A stretch of DNA of 64,000 bases from Lentisphaera profundi (GTDB lineage Bacteria > Verrucomicrobiota > Lentisphaeria > Lentisphaerales > Lentisphaeraceae). Where the stretch lies: assembly GCF_028728065.1 (NCBI RefSeq), contig NZ_CP117812.1, positions 1,860,001 to 1,924,000 of the forward strand, in the 5' to 3' direction. The notes beneath the pieces are model-generated. The model did not search any database and was not told where the DNA came from. It worked only from the letters and a program-made list of their open reading frames with translations. The translations under genes and the position numbers were made by a program. Positions within the stretch are counted from its first letter, which is position 1. Every line of letters begins with the position of its first letter. Positions 55,920 to 64,000 of the stretch are shown here, in pieces.

Positions 55920-56789
55920 ATGGACCGCACTTTGCTGACAATACTCAATTTATTACCAAAAAATCTTATTAGCCGCTTCATTGGCTTTTTCGCTAACCTG
56001 CCCATGAGTAAAACTCTCATTCCTTGGTTTGCTAAACGCTACAATATTAATTTAGAGGAAGCGGAAAAGGATATTTCAGAGTATCCATGCCTCAATCAAT
56101 TTTTTACGCGTCACCTCAAAGCAGGTGTACGTCCTATCCATCAAGTCGATAATCCTCTCAGTGTCGTTAGTCCCGTAGATGGTAAAATCGCTCAAATGGG
56201 CGAGATCATCAACGGCACTCTCATTCAAGCCAAAGGTCTCGATTATCAACTCAATCACCTGATTGGCTCCACTATGGAAGCCGAAGCTTTTCAAGATGGC
56301 TACTACATGACCATTTATTTAGCTCCGACTGATTATCATAGAATGCATCATTACGCTTCTGGTTTTATCAAAAAGATGAGAGTCATCCCAGGACAACTCT
56401 TCCCCGTGAACGTGCTTGCCGTTAATAACGTGCGCAACCTCTTCCCCATCAATGAACGTATCACGACCTATATTGAAAATAAAATTGGTCAGAAATCCGC
56501 TATCGTTAAAGTGGGTGCTACTGTTGTGGGCAAAATTAAATTGGCTTATCACAAAGCAGAATCAAACAAAGGTTTGGCCATGGCTAAAACTTTTGAAACC
56601 CCCATAGAAGTCACCAAAGGTGATGAATTGGGCTATTTTGCCATGGGCTCAACAGTCATCATGCTCTTTGAAAAAGATTCCTTCAAAGTTCAAGCTTCAC
56701 TGAAAGCTGGAGATGCCGTTCAAATGGGTCAAGATCTTGGCCACTTTATTGATCCTAACACTCAAAAATCTAACAGCCCTGCCAAGTAA
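55920..56789 (+). CDS. psd: Phosphatidylserine decarboxylase
   Basis: 289 residues. SPVDGKIAQMG, DYHRMHHYASGFI and FPVNVLAVNNVRNLFPINER fit. The autocatalytic pyruvoyl site is in FAMGSTVIMLFE (Gly-Ser). Decarboxylates phosphatidylserine to phosphatidylethanolamine at the inner membrane. The self-cleavage splits it into a large beta chain and short alpha chain. Confidence 0.95.
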   Translation: MDRTLLTILNLLPKNLISRFIGFFANLPMSKTLIPWFAKRYNINLEEAEKDISEYPCLNQFFTRHLKAGVRPIHQVDNPLSVVSPVDGKIAQMGEIINGTLIQAKGLDYQLNHLIGSTMEAEAFQDGYYMTIYLAPTDYHRMHHYASGFIKKMRVIPGQLFPVNVLAVNNVRNLFPINERITTYIENKIGQKSAIVKVGATVVGKIKLAYHKAESNKGLAMAKTFETPIEVTKGDELGYFAMGSTVIMLFEKDSFKVQASLKAGDAVQMGQDLGHFIDPNTQKSNSPAK

Positions 56790-56884
56790 TCAATTATTTT
56801 TCAGGGAAAGTCAGCACTCTCAAAATTGTTTTATTATTGACGAGAGCTTATCTTTATATCATCCAATTAATTAACAGGTTTAAC

Positions 56885-57325
56885 ATGAAACTCCATCTTA
56901 CTTTACTACTTTTTATCTGTACTCTTTTTACAAGTCAAGCAGACGATGCATACACCACTACTTTAAGTGAGTTCTTACAAGTCTCTGGCGTAACTGCTGG
57001 ACACGAAGATATTGTCGCTAAATTAGCTGGACAGCTTGGCGTCTCCACCGACAGTTCAAAATACACTAAACTACTTGGCGAACAAATCTCAAAACTTAAT
57101 AACAGCCTCTCTCCCGTATACCAAAAATACGTCAGTGAAGACGACTTGAAATCTCTTATCAAATTCTTTAAAAGTCCCGTTGGTGAAGGTTTTGTCAAAT
57201 CTCAACCTCAGATCTTAGAAAAATCTCTTGACGTCGTTGCCGATTGGCAATCGGATTTGAAATCTACGCTTATAACAACGGGTAGTGAGTTGCTTAAGAA
57301 AAAAGGCCTACCTTTTTCTTTTTAA
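56885..57325 (+). CDS. DUF2059 exported protein
   Basis: Start at MKLHLTLLLFICTLFTSQA (146 residues), a signal peptide; the longer start at 56837 is unlikely. The C-terminal KYVSEDDLKSLIKFFKSPVG then EGFVKSQPQ is the DUF2059 signature (FYxSPxGKK). Periplasmic, unknown role. It follows psd by 96 bp. Confidence 0.8.
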   Translation: MKLHLTLLLFICTLFTSQADDAYTTTLSEFLQVSGVTAGHEDIVAKLAGQLGVSTDSSKYTKLLGEQISKLNNSLSPVYQKYVSEDDLKSLIKFFKSPVGEGFVKSQPQILEKSLDVVADWQSDLKSTLITTGSELLKKKGLPFSF

Positions 57326-58179
57326 GACAAATTATAAGTTATTCCCCAGTCTAATTGCTCAGCAAGACCTAAGTCCTGAATCAGAAATGGTTCGGGACTT
57401 ATTGTTTTCTCATTATACCACAGGGGTAATTGCGCGACCTTAAAATGACAATCTATTGAGAAATCATCTAAGACTTTATGCTGGATGGGCAAATTCAGAC
57501 TCGTTGATTTTTGATTCGCTTTGCCCATTGCAAAAGTATTGTGCTTTACGGGATCAAAATCCTGTGGTATCTGAGTAAGAAGTTCATTTTTTTTATTTAA
57601 TGTATAATTGTCATTAGCTTCCAGCTTCACCGGTAGTTTCCCGATAAGACCATCTTCACGATGAAAGAAAAAGGGATGGGCAAACCAAGAAACGGGTAAA
57701 ATTTTATCTCCGCAATTTTTGAGACTAAAGCGCTGTTCAAGCTTCCCCTCTTTGAGCTCAACCGTTTTCACCAATTCATAAGACCATGCATCATAGCTAT
57801 CTGTGCATGTGAAAATAATTTGATTATCATTTTGAGTAATCTTCCACTCAAGAGCTTTCTTAACTTCTCTATTTTCGCAAGCAAAGAAATTCACTATCGG
57901 GTCACTGTACTTAACCAAGCCCACTCCTATAACAAATATATCATCGCCTAGTTCTGCCCCTTCTAGATTAGGATAGGAATTAAAAGCATCTGGAAGTCCC
58001 TGTGAATCAAAGGGATTGTAGTCTTCTGGGTAGACCGGACCAGAAAACAAATCTCTCCCCTCGCTATTCTTCACTTGAAAAATCTGACCCCCGCGGCAAT
58101 AACGCGCGCCCAACAGGTCTTGATCTTGCTTGGGGTCTAAAATCTCGACTGTAAACTTATTATTCTTTAGCTGGAACAT
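57322..58179 (-). CDS. Aldose 1-epimerase family protein
   Basis: 285 residues. Strand-rich throughout, ARYCRGGQIFQVKNSEGRDL, FKLVKTVELKEGKLEQRFSL-like region and WFAHPFFFHREDG fit the galactose-mutarotase-like fold with a His in SWFAHPF. It may act on a sugar or on an uncharacterised carbohydrate. It lies two bases from the dienelactone hydrolase gene in the same direction. Confidence 0.75.
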   Translation of the reverse strand: MFQLKNNKFTVEILDPKQDQDLLGARYCRGGQIFQVKNSEGRDLFSGPVYPEDYNPFDSQGLPDAFNSYPNLEGAELGDDIFVIGVGLVKYSDPIVNFFACENREVKKALEWKITQNDNQIIFTCTDSYDAWSYELVKTVELKEGKLEQRFSLKNCGDKILPVSWFAHPFFFHREDGLIGKLPVKLEANDNYTLNKKNELLTQIPQDFDPVKHNTFAMGKANQKSTSLNLPIQHKVLDDFSIDCHFKVAQLPLWYNEKTISPEPFLIQDLGLAEQLDWGITYNLS

Positions 58180-58180
58180 C

Positions 58181-58921
58181 TCAAGCCTTTAAATTGCGAG
58201 TAAAAACATCCACTGCCATGCCGTAACATTGACGAGCTAATTGTGGATTATAACGCTCACCTTCATCGCGCATAAATGCGTGTGCCGCATTAAATTCATG
58301 CCAGGTAAAACTCACTAACTCATCACACATCTTGTTGTAGATTAGCTGTCTCCCTTCTTTAGGAACATGTGGATCTTGGCGTCCCCAAACCATCATCGTT
58401 TCTCCGCTTAACTCACCAATACGATCAAAAGTATCACAATTCTTCCCCTTGCCCAAAGTACCTGTATGTATATCTGTACCATAGAAACTTACGCAGGCAT
58501 TAACTTCTGGCTCTAATGCAGCTCGAAAAGCGAGATGTCCTCCTAAGCAAAAACCCATAGTTCCAATTTTACCCGTGCAATAATCTTGTTTTTGTAGAAA
58601 CTTTATTAGTGATTGAGCACCGCCATCAAAACTCTCAATAGCTGTTTCCCATTTTAAATTATTACCCACTTCTTTGCCTTCGTCATCATACTCTAGAACC
58701 GTACCTGCTTCCAAATTATCATAATAAACCTCGGGGCACGCTACGATAAAACCGTGACCTGCCATCATTTGCGCTGACCGCAAAATGGGACCCGTTAACT
58801 GGAAAATCTCTGAATAAAGCATGATTCCAGGGAACTCACCCTCTTCTTGCGGGCGAAAAATAACTGTGCGCATGGGAACTGTTGCGGTGGGAACTAGAAC
58901 TTCTTCTTCTCTGATATTCAT
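58181..58921 (-). CDS. Dienelactone hydrolase family protein
   Basis: 246 residues, alpha/beta hydrolase. Cys nucleophile in GTMGFCLGGHLAFRA (G-x-C-x-G-G), Asp in VWGRQDPHVP and His in FNAAHAFMRDEG. The N-terminal EGEFPGIMLYSEIFQL fits. The true substrate is unclear; the family opens dienelactones and other esters. Likely co-transcribed with the epimerase gene. Confidence 0.87.
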   Translation of the reverse strand: MNIREEEVLVPTATVPMRTVIFRPQEEGEFPGIMLYSEIFQLTGPILRSAQMMAGHGFIVACPEVYYDNLEAGTVLEYDDEGKEVGNNLKWETAIESFDGGAQSLIKFLQKQDYCTGKIGTMGFCLGGHLAFRAALEPEVNACVSFYGTDIHTGTLGKGKNCDTFDRIGELSGETMMVWGRQDPHVPKEGRQLIYNKMCDELVSFTWHEFNAAHAFMRDEGERYNPQLARQCYGMAVDVFTRNLKA

Positions 58922-59125
58922 AATGACCTTTAAATTTAATTTCTCGCTTACTATAAAAAGCCTTTTCTTTAACTCAAAGTCTCATCTCTCTGAAGTCGAT
59001 AATTAAGGAACTACTCACTATTTTTTCTAAAATAAGTTACGTTTCTTCATCTGTACTGTTAATTAATGTATGCACTCGGTCGTATTAAGTATAATACAAA
59101 CTTGCTCAAACCAAAGGATATCATT

Positions 59126-62100
59126 TTGATCAGTAAAAAAATCGCCATTTCCCTTGCTTTGCTATGCTCTTCCGGAGCCTTGGCTAAGCCTATTGATTTC
59201 ACGACTCAAATCAAACCCATCTTAGAAAAAAACTGTATCGCTTGCCACGGCATAGAAAAAGACAAAGGTGATCTCAGACTCCATACTCACAAATTCATGA
59301 TCGAAGGTGATGTCGTTGAAGCAGGCAATATTAAAGAAAGTTATTTAGTCGATCTTATTAGCCTTGATCACGACGACGATGATATCATGCCTCCAAAAGG
59401 AAAAGGCGAACCTTTAACAAAAGATCAAATCACACTGATCAAAACATGGATTGCGGAAGGCGCAAAATGGCCAAAAGGTTTAGAGCTAGAAGATAAAGCA
59501 GAGCCGAAAGGTGAAGTGGTTCAAATGAAAGCTAAGACTAAAACTTTTGAACACTTAGTTCCAATTATTAATCAGTACTGTATCGAATGTCACAACGAAG
59601 ACAAACAAAAAGGCGATTTCCGTATTGATAACATGGATCAAGACCTCGTTCATGGTATCCATGCTCAAAGATGGTACGAAGTCCTCGACATTATTAATCT
59701 CGGTGAAATGCCTCCAAAAAAAGCCGACCAACTCCACGATAAAGAGCGTCGCCTTATGATTGAAACTCTGACTGCGGAGCTCCAAAAAGCAAAAGAAGTT
59801 CGCAAGGGTGAAATCAGTACGGTCATGCGTCGCCTTAATAACGACCAATATAACAATACACTCAAAGATCTCTTAGGCATTGACTTCGACTTTGCGCGCG
59901 ATTTACCCGAAGATGCTTTTTCTCCTGAAGGCTTTAAGAACAACGGCGATACTTTAGATGTATCCACACTTCAAATGGAGTACTATTTAGACATTACTCG
60001 CAAGGCTTTAAATAAAGTTATTTCTTCGGAAAAAGAACCCGAAATCATGAACTTCAAAATTGATTTTGGGAGCAGCGCTAACCCTTCACACCGTGAACAA
60101 CTTACCATGGGCCCTGGCGCTCAATTAATTCCTACACATGAATATAAAGTAAGCGAACCTACCCCCATACATAAGTACCCCTTTATTCATCGGAAACTTA
60201 AAACGGACTACGTTTTCAGCGAAGGCTACAAAGGCAATAGCACCGTGAAAGGCGACAAAGAATTTAAAGGTTTATTTCACGCAGTGTACCCTGAAATGCG
60301 CAGTAATAAGGGCAAAGTCATTAAAGAGGGCGTAACTTTAAGTCCTCGTGGCGATCTCAATTTTGGCAAAGCTGGCGGCAATGGCCCCTCGGGCCAAATG
60401 AAGCTCGTCTTGCGGGATTATCCCAGGTCTGGCCCGATAACGATACGAGTAAAAGCCTCTATGGGTCCCAACTCAACTTTTATGAAAAACACTAACTTAA
60501 GCCCCTCTGCTTCTTTTAATGAAGAAACTAAAAACTTTAATGGTTTTAGTACTATTCTACCTGACTTACAGTGCATCCCTTCCTACCCACCTAATGCCAA
60601 TATGGAAAAACCTAAGTTCATCATTGAAGATACACTTAAGATAGAAAAAGCGGGTCATTATCAAATCGATGCACAACTTCTTAGTGAACTTGATGGTCCC
60701 ATCAATCTTCGCATTGGAAAAACCTTACTACAAAATATTAAAGTGAAAAAAGGTGCCCAAAAGCTCATCGTCCCCATCGCTATTAGTAATTTAAAGAAGG
60801 GTGATATAAACATCCAAATAACCGCGAAAACAAAACCTCAATTTGCTCACTTCATTCTTTCGCCATTAAAAGGTACTGATGGCAAAATTAAAGGTCTCAA
60901 GAAAGCCACCAGAAAATCCAAAGATCTAGCTATGGTTTACAAGAAAAATACGATCGCAAAATTTAATGATAAAACGGGTACTTTTACAGGAGACGCTCTA
61001 GCCTTTAACATAAGTCCGGCAAGAGCTATCAAAGAAGGCGAGTACGAATTACCTAAACCTATTGACCATACTATTAACCATAGTTTTTCTTTAGCAGATG
61101 AAGGTGGCCTGTATCAAGTCGAGCTTAAACTACAAAAGAAACCAAGCAGTGGTATTAATATACATATCAATAATGCAGCGATTAAGAATGTTAACTTTTC
61201 TTATAAAGATGATAAAAAAATCTATGCTGCTGGCTTAATCAAACTATCGAAAGGCCATCAACACCTACATATTTATTCTCGACATGATATCCCTGTAAGC
61301 GATGTACTTTTAACTAAAGTCAGCAACTTACAAACCGTCCAAGAATTCAATGAATATTCTCAAAACCAATATTCATATCTACGTCCTTATATTGGTAATC
61401 GTCGCGATGACGGCCAAGAATTTCGAATTGTTGAGCAAATACAAAAAGTTAACGCGCCACTTGATTCTCCTCAAGTATATGAGTTCACCACTTTTATTGA
61501 TGACTATCCCCTTCCTGCCTATGACCCTACAAACAAAAACTATCTCGCTAATCTACTGCACCTTGGTTTTTGGAATACACCATGGAACCAAAATAAAAAT
61601 ACTGATCTCGTTATTCATTCAATTGAATTTGAAAGTAATGCTCATAAAACATGGCCAAGTGCACAGCAGAAAAAAATATTCATTGAATCGAAAAACAGTA
61701 CTAATGAAGCCCTTTATGCTAAAGAAATCCTAGCTAATTTCCTTCCGAAAGCTTTCCGACGCGCCATCAGCGAAGAAGAACTCAAGCGTCATCACAAGTT
61801 TTGGACTATCATTTACAAGCATAAAAAAGATTTTAATGAAAGTATCAAAGAAACCTTGGCGATTGCTCTGAGTTCACCACAATTCCTTTATATCAATGAA
61901 CCCGAGGGAACTCGAAGTAAGCAGCTAACAGAATATGAATTAGCTTCTCGCTTATCTTATTTCTTATGGAATACCATGCCTGATGAAGAACTCTTTAGCG
62001 CTGCCTCAAATGGAACTTTACATCGCGATATCAAACAACAGATCAAGCGTATGATCAAAGATCCACGCAGTTTTAACTTCTCCAAAAACTTCTCAAGTGA

Positions 62101-62923
62101 GTGGTTAGACGTTGAACGTTTAGAGCGTGTAGTGATCGATAAAAAACACTCTAATGGTTATAATCAAGATATTAAAAATAGTTTTAAAAAAGAAACTTAT
62201 TCTTTCTTCCAACATGTCTTACAAAATAATTTTAGCATTATGAATTTTATCGATTCGGATTATGCGATTCTTGACTGGCGTTTAGCTCAATTCTATAATC
62301 TCCCACCAGTCGATAGCTTAGGATTCACAGCGACTCCAGTAGAAGCAAAGCATCAACGAGGTGGCATTATCACCAATGGCGGACTACTCACAGCTCTTTC
62401 TACGGGAACACATTCTAGCCCCATTAAACGTGGTGTTTGGCTCGCCCGTAAGCTCGTCGATTCACCTCCTCCCAAACCACCACCCAATGTCCCTGCGCTT
62501 GATGAAGAAAATGCAGCTTTAGCAAAACTCACAATTAAAGAACAGCTCCAGCTTCACCGCGACAAAGCCGCATGCCGTGACTGTCACATGAAGATTGATC
62601 CCTGGGGACTGCCTTTTGAGCATTATGATACGACGGGCCGAATTAAAGCTCCTTCGGAACTCATTTCAGCTGACACAGTCTTTCCTGATGGCACTGAGGT
62701 TAATGGTTTAAACGAATTGAAAGCCTATCTCATCAATGAAAAAGCCGATCTCGTTTCACGTTCTCTCGTGCGTCACCTAAGTGCTTATGCTATGGGACGT
62801 TCACTATCCTTTGCTGATGACTATGAAATCAAAGCTATTCTCAAAGACGCTAAATCATCCAACTATCAAATACATTCAATAATTGAATCGATTGTGAAGA
62901 GCGATCTATTCCTCAAGTTTTAA
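59126..62923 (+). CDS. Planctomycete-type cytochrome c / DUF1587-DUF1592-DUF1588-DUF1585 protein
   Basis: Start placed at a TTG (59126) preceded by AAGGA; it gives the signal MISKKIAISLALLCSSGALA and 1265 residues. The open frame continues upstream to 59066. PSCyt1 heme motif CIACHG, then a second CIECHN, DUF1587 (MRRLNNDQYNNTLKDLLGID), a long middle part with a jelly-roll-like module (GGLYQVELKLQKKPSSGINI), then DUF1595/DUF1592 (ELASRLSYFLWNTMPDEELF), DUF1588 (GGLLTALSTGTHSSPIKRGV) and the CRDCHMKIDPWG motif, and DUF1585 at the end. Common in Planctomycetes and relatives and thought to act in periplasmic oxidation or polysaccharide breakdown. It is followed by the DUF1552 gene. Confidence 0.93.
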   Translation: MISKKIAISLALLCSSGALAKPIDFTTQIKPILEKNCIACHGIEKDKGDLRLHTHKFMIEGDVVEAGNIKESYLVDLISLDHDDDDIMPPKGKGEPLTKDQITLIKTWIAEGAKWPKGLELEDKAEPKGEVVQMKAKTKTFEHLVPIINQYCIECHNEDKQKGDFRIDNMDQDLVHGIHAQRWYEVLDIINLGEMPPKKADQLHDKERRLMIETLTAELQKAKEVRKGEISTVMRRLNNDQYNNTLKDLLGIDFDFARDLPEDAFSPEGFKNNGDTLDVSTLQMEYYLDITRKALNKVISSEKEPEIMNFKIDFGSSANPSHREQLTMGPGAQLIPTHEYKVSEPTPIHKYPFIHRKLKTDYVFSEGYKGNSTVKGDKEFKGLFHAVYPEMRSNKGKVIKEGVTLSPRGDLNFGKAGGNGPSGQMKLVLRDYPRSGPITIRVKASMGPNSTFMKNTNLSPSASFNEETKNFNGFSTILPDLQCIPSYPPNANMEKPKFIIEDTLKIEKAGHYQIDAQLLSELDGPINLRIGKTLLQNIKVKKGAQKLIVPIAISNLKKGDINIQITAKTKPQFAHFILSPLKGTDGKIKGLKKATRKSKDLAMVYKKNTIAKFNDKTGTFTGDALAFNISPARAIKEGEYELPKPIDHTINHSFSLADEGGLYQVELKLQKKPSSGINIHINNAAIKNVNFSYKDDKKIYAAGLIKLSKGHQHLHIYSRHDIPVSDVLLTKVSNLQTVQEFNEYSQNQYSYLRPYIGNRRDDGQEFRIVEQIQKVNAPLDSPQVYEFTTFIDDYPLPAYDPTNKNYLANLLHLGFWNTPWNQNKNTDLVIHSIEFESNAHKTWPSAQQKKIFIESKNSTNEALYAKEILANFLPKAFRRAISEEELKRHHKFWTIIYKHKKDFNESIKETLAIALSSPQFLYINEPEGTRSKQLTEYELASRLSYFLWNTMPDEELFSAASNGTLHRDIKQQIKRMIKDPRSFNFSKNFSSEWLDVERLERVVIDKKHSNGYNQDIKNSFKKETYSFFQHVLQNNFSIMNFIDSDYAILDWRLAQFYNLPPVDSLGFTATPVEAKHQRGGIITNGGLLTALSTGTHSSPIKRGVWLARKLVDSPPPKPPPNVPALDEENAALAKLTIKEQLQLHRDKAACRDCHMKIDPWGLPFEHYDTTGRIKAPSELISADTVFPDGTEVNGLNELKAYLINEKADLVSRSLVRHLSAYAMGRSLSFADDYEIKAILKDAKSSNYQIHSIIESIVKSDLFLKF

Positions 62924-62933
62924 AGGAATTATT

Positions 62934-64000
62934 ATGAAAAACTCTAAATGGAAATTACCACGCAGGACTTTTCTCAAAGGCCTTGGCGTATCTCTTGCCC
63001 TACCCTGTCTCGAAGCTATGGGCGAAGAAGCTCAAAAGGAACAAGACAATATTCGTCGCAGTTGCCATATGTATTTCGGCAATGGAGTAAGTCTACCTCC
63101 AGAAAGTAACCCTGCACACAAAGACTGGCATTGGTTCCCTCACGAAACGGGTTCAAACTATACAATGACAGAGCCCCTAAAACCTTTAGCTCCTTTCCGC
63201 AACAAAGTAAGTATCGTCGGTGGCCTTCACCATCCCAATGCAGCCTTAGCAGATGTTCACGTCTGTAGTGATTTTTGGATGACAGGAGCTAATTTAGGCG
63301 GTAGCGAGTATGCCAACACTATATCAGTTGACCAAGTGGCAGCAGCTGAATTCCGTTCAAAAACTCGCTTTCCTCACCTCAACATCTCTTGTGATGGTGG
63401 TGTTGGTTTCAAATCACGTATAGGAACTATTTCTTTCGATCGCAATGGTCGACCTATTCCCTCGGAAAATGATCCTAAAAGAATTTTCGAACGTCTCTTC
63501 AAGCAAGGATCTGGTTCTATTGATGCACAACGAAAAGAACTCAATTACGAGGGTAAACTTGTAGATATGGTTCTTGACAATGCTCGCGAACTCAATAAAA
63601 AACTCGGCAAGAATGATCGTGAAAAAATGGAGCAGTACTTAAGTTCTGTAAGTGAAATAGAAGATAATGTCAATCGTAGTTCCAAATGGCTTGACACCCC
63701 CATAAAAGATGTCGATTCGAGTCATTTAAACTTAGATGTCGATATGACTATCCAGCCAGACAAATACTATGAAACGATGTTTGATCTCATCAGCCTGGCT
63801 TTTGAAGCTGACCTCACACGTACTGCGACCTTTATGATGACTCGTGAAGATGGCATGGGCATTGCTGATACCTTCTCATCAATATTATTAAAAACCGGTG
63901 GTCATCATAGCCTTTCTCATGGAGGTAATCACGAAGGTGGCTATCTAAATTGGTCACGCTATGACCAATTTCTCGTATCACGCCTCGCCTACTTCATGAA
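62934..64000 (+). CDS. DUF1552 protein with Tat signal (truncated by window edge)
   Basis: ATG 10 bp after the previous stop, AAAGGAA ribosome-binding site; 355 codons visible, then the window ends. A twin-arginine signal (PRRTFLKGLGVSLALPCLEA) is followed by DUF1552: MYFGNGVSLPPESNP, SIVGGLHHPNAALADVHVCS, LLKTGGHHSLSHGGN. The gene almost always follows the cytochrome-DUF1592 gene, and the two products act outside the cytoplasm, probably as an oxidoreductase or hydrolase pair (inference). Confidence 0.95.
   Translation, partial: MKNSKWKLPRRTFLKGLGVSLALPCLEAMGEEAQKEQDNIRRSCHMYFGNGVSLPPESNPAHKDWHWFPHETGSNYTMTEPLKPLAPFRNKVSIVGGLHHPNAALADVHVCSDFWMTGANLGGSEYANTISVDQVAAAEFRSKTRFPHLNISCDGGVGFKSRIGTISFDRNGRPIPSENDPKRIFERLFKQGSGSIDAQRKELNYEGKLVDMVLDNARELNKKLGKNDREKMEQYLSSVSEIEDNVNRSSKWLDTPIKDVDSSHLNLDVDMTIQPDKYYETMFDLISLAFEADLTRTATFMMTREDGMGIADTFSSILLKTGGHHSLSHGGNHEGGYLNWSRYDQFLVSRLAYFM

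Overview
The window looks like chromosome of a marine member of the Planctomycetes-Verrucomicrobia-Lentisphaerae group, most likely close to Lentisphaera (inference). The clues are the planctomycetal-type cytochrome/DUF1592 protein followed by a DUF1552 Tat-exported protein at 59-64 kb, a TorF-type porin, a DUF4105 barrel protein, AT-rich DNA and many family-less exported proteins. No rRNA operon or CRISPR array is present. One tRNA gene is present.

Layout. 0-2.6 kb: two unrecognised small genes, a nucleotidyltransferase-fold protein, smpB and tRNA-Arg(CCU). 2.585-16.70 kb: an integrative element of about 14.1 kb inserted in the 3' half of the tRNA gene. It is bounded by a perfect 50-bp direct repeat and carries a tyrosine integrase, an excisionase-like protein, a small helix-turn-helix protein whose gene contains six iteron-like repeats, and a divergent family-A-fold polymerase resembling the TV-Pol group. 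Its cargo is a DRGH nuclease, small lipoproteins, several small membrane or zinc-ribbon proteins and a 620-residue protein with a restriction-endonuclease-like C-terminus. I see no relaxase, conjugation or capsid gene, so it appears to be a replicating, non-self-transmissible element.

17-38 kb: cold-shock protein, a SNF2 helicase operon with rsmD, a TorF porin, an HtrA-like protease, an FAH-family hydrolase, an FHA-GAF sensor gene split by a frameshift at an A7 run, 2Fe-2S and 4Fe-4S ferredoxins, lgt-rluD, a vWA protein, a DUF4105 protein, ribosomal protein L25/CTC and a DEAD-box helicase. 38.2-45.4 kb: a complete F-type ATP synthase operon (atpZ-I-B-E-F-H-A-G-D-C) with a short epsilon subunit. 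45.4-52.6 kb: a repeat-rich, gene-poor region holding a decayed second copy of the 3' end of atpC, two families of dispersed repeats, and a 1254-residue beta-propeller/trypsin-like protease with a zinc-ribbon membrane partner. 52.6-64 kb: DoxX, the 5-oxoprolinase genes pxpB-pxpA-pxpC, psd, a DUF2059 protein, an aldose epimerase, a dienelactone hydrolase and the cytochrome-DUF1592/DUF1552 pair.

The part most likely to be undescribed is the tRNA-Arg element. Its replication genes (helix-turn-helix protein with embedded iterons, then polymerase) resemble in layout the phage lambda O-type arrangement, where the origin lies inside the initiator gene. Its cargo shows turnover: a leftover tail of a second nuclease and a partly decayed duplicate of a lipoprotein module. 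All function assignments come from reading motifs by eye; no database search was run.
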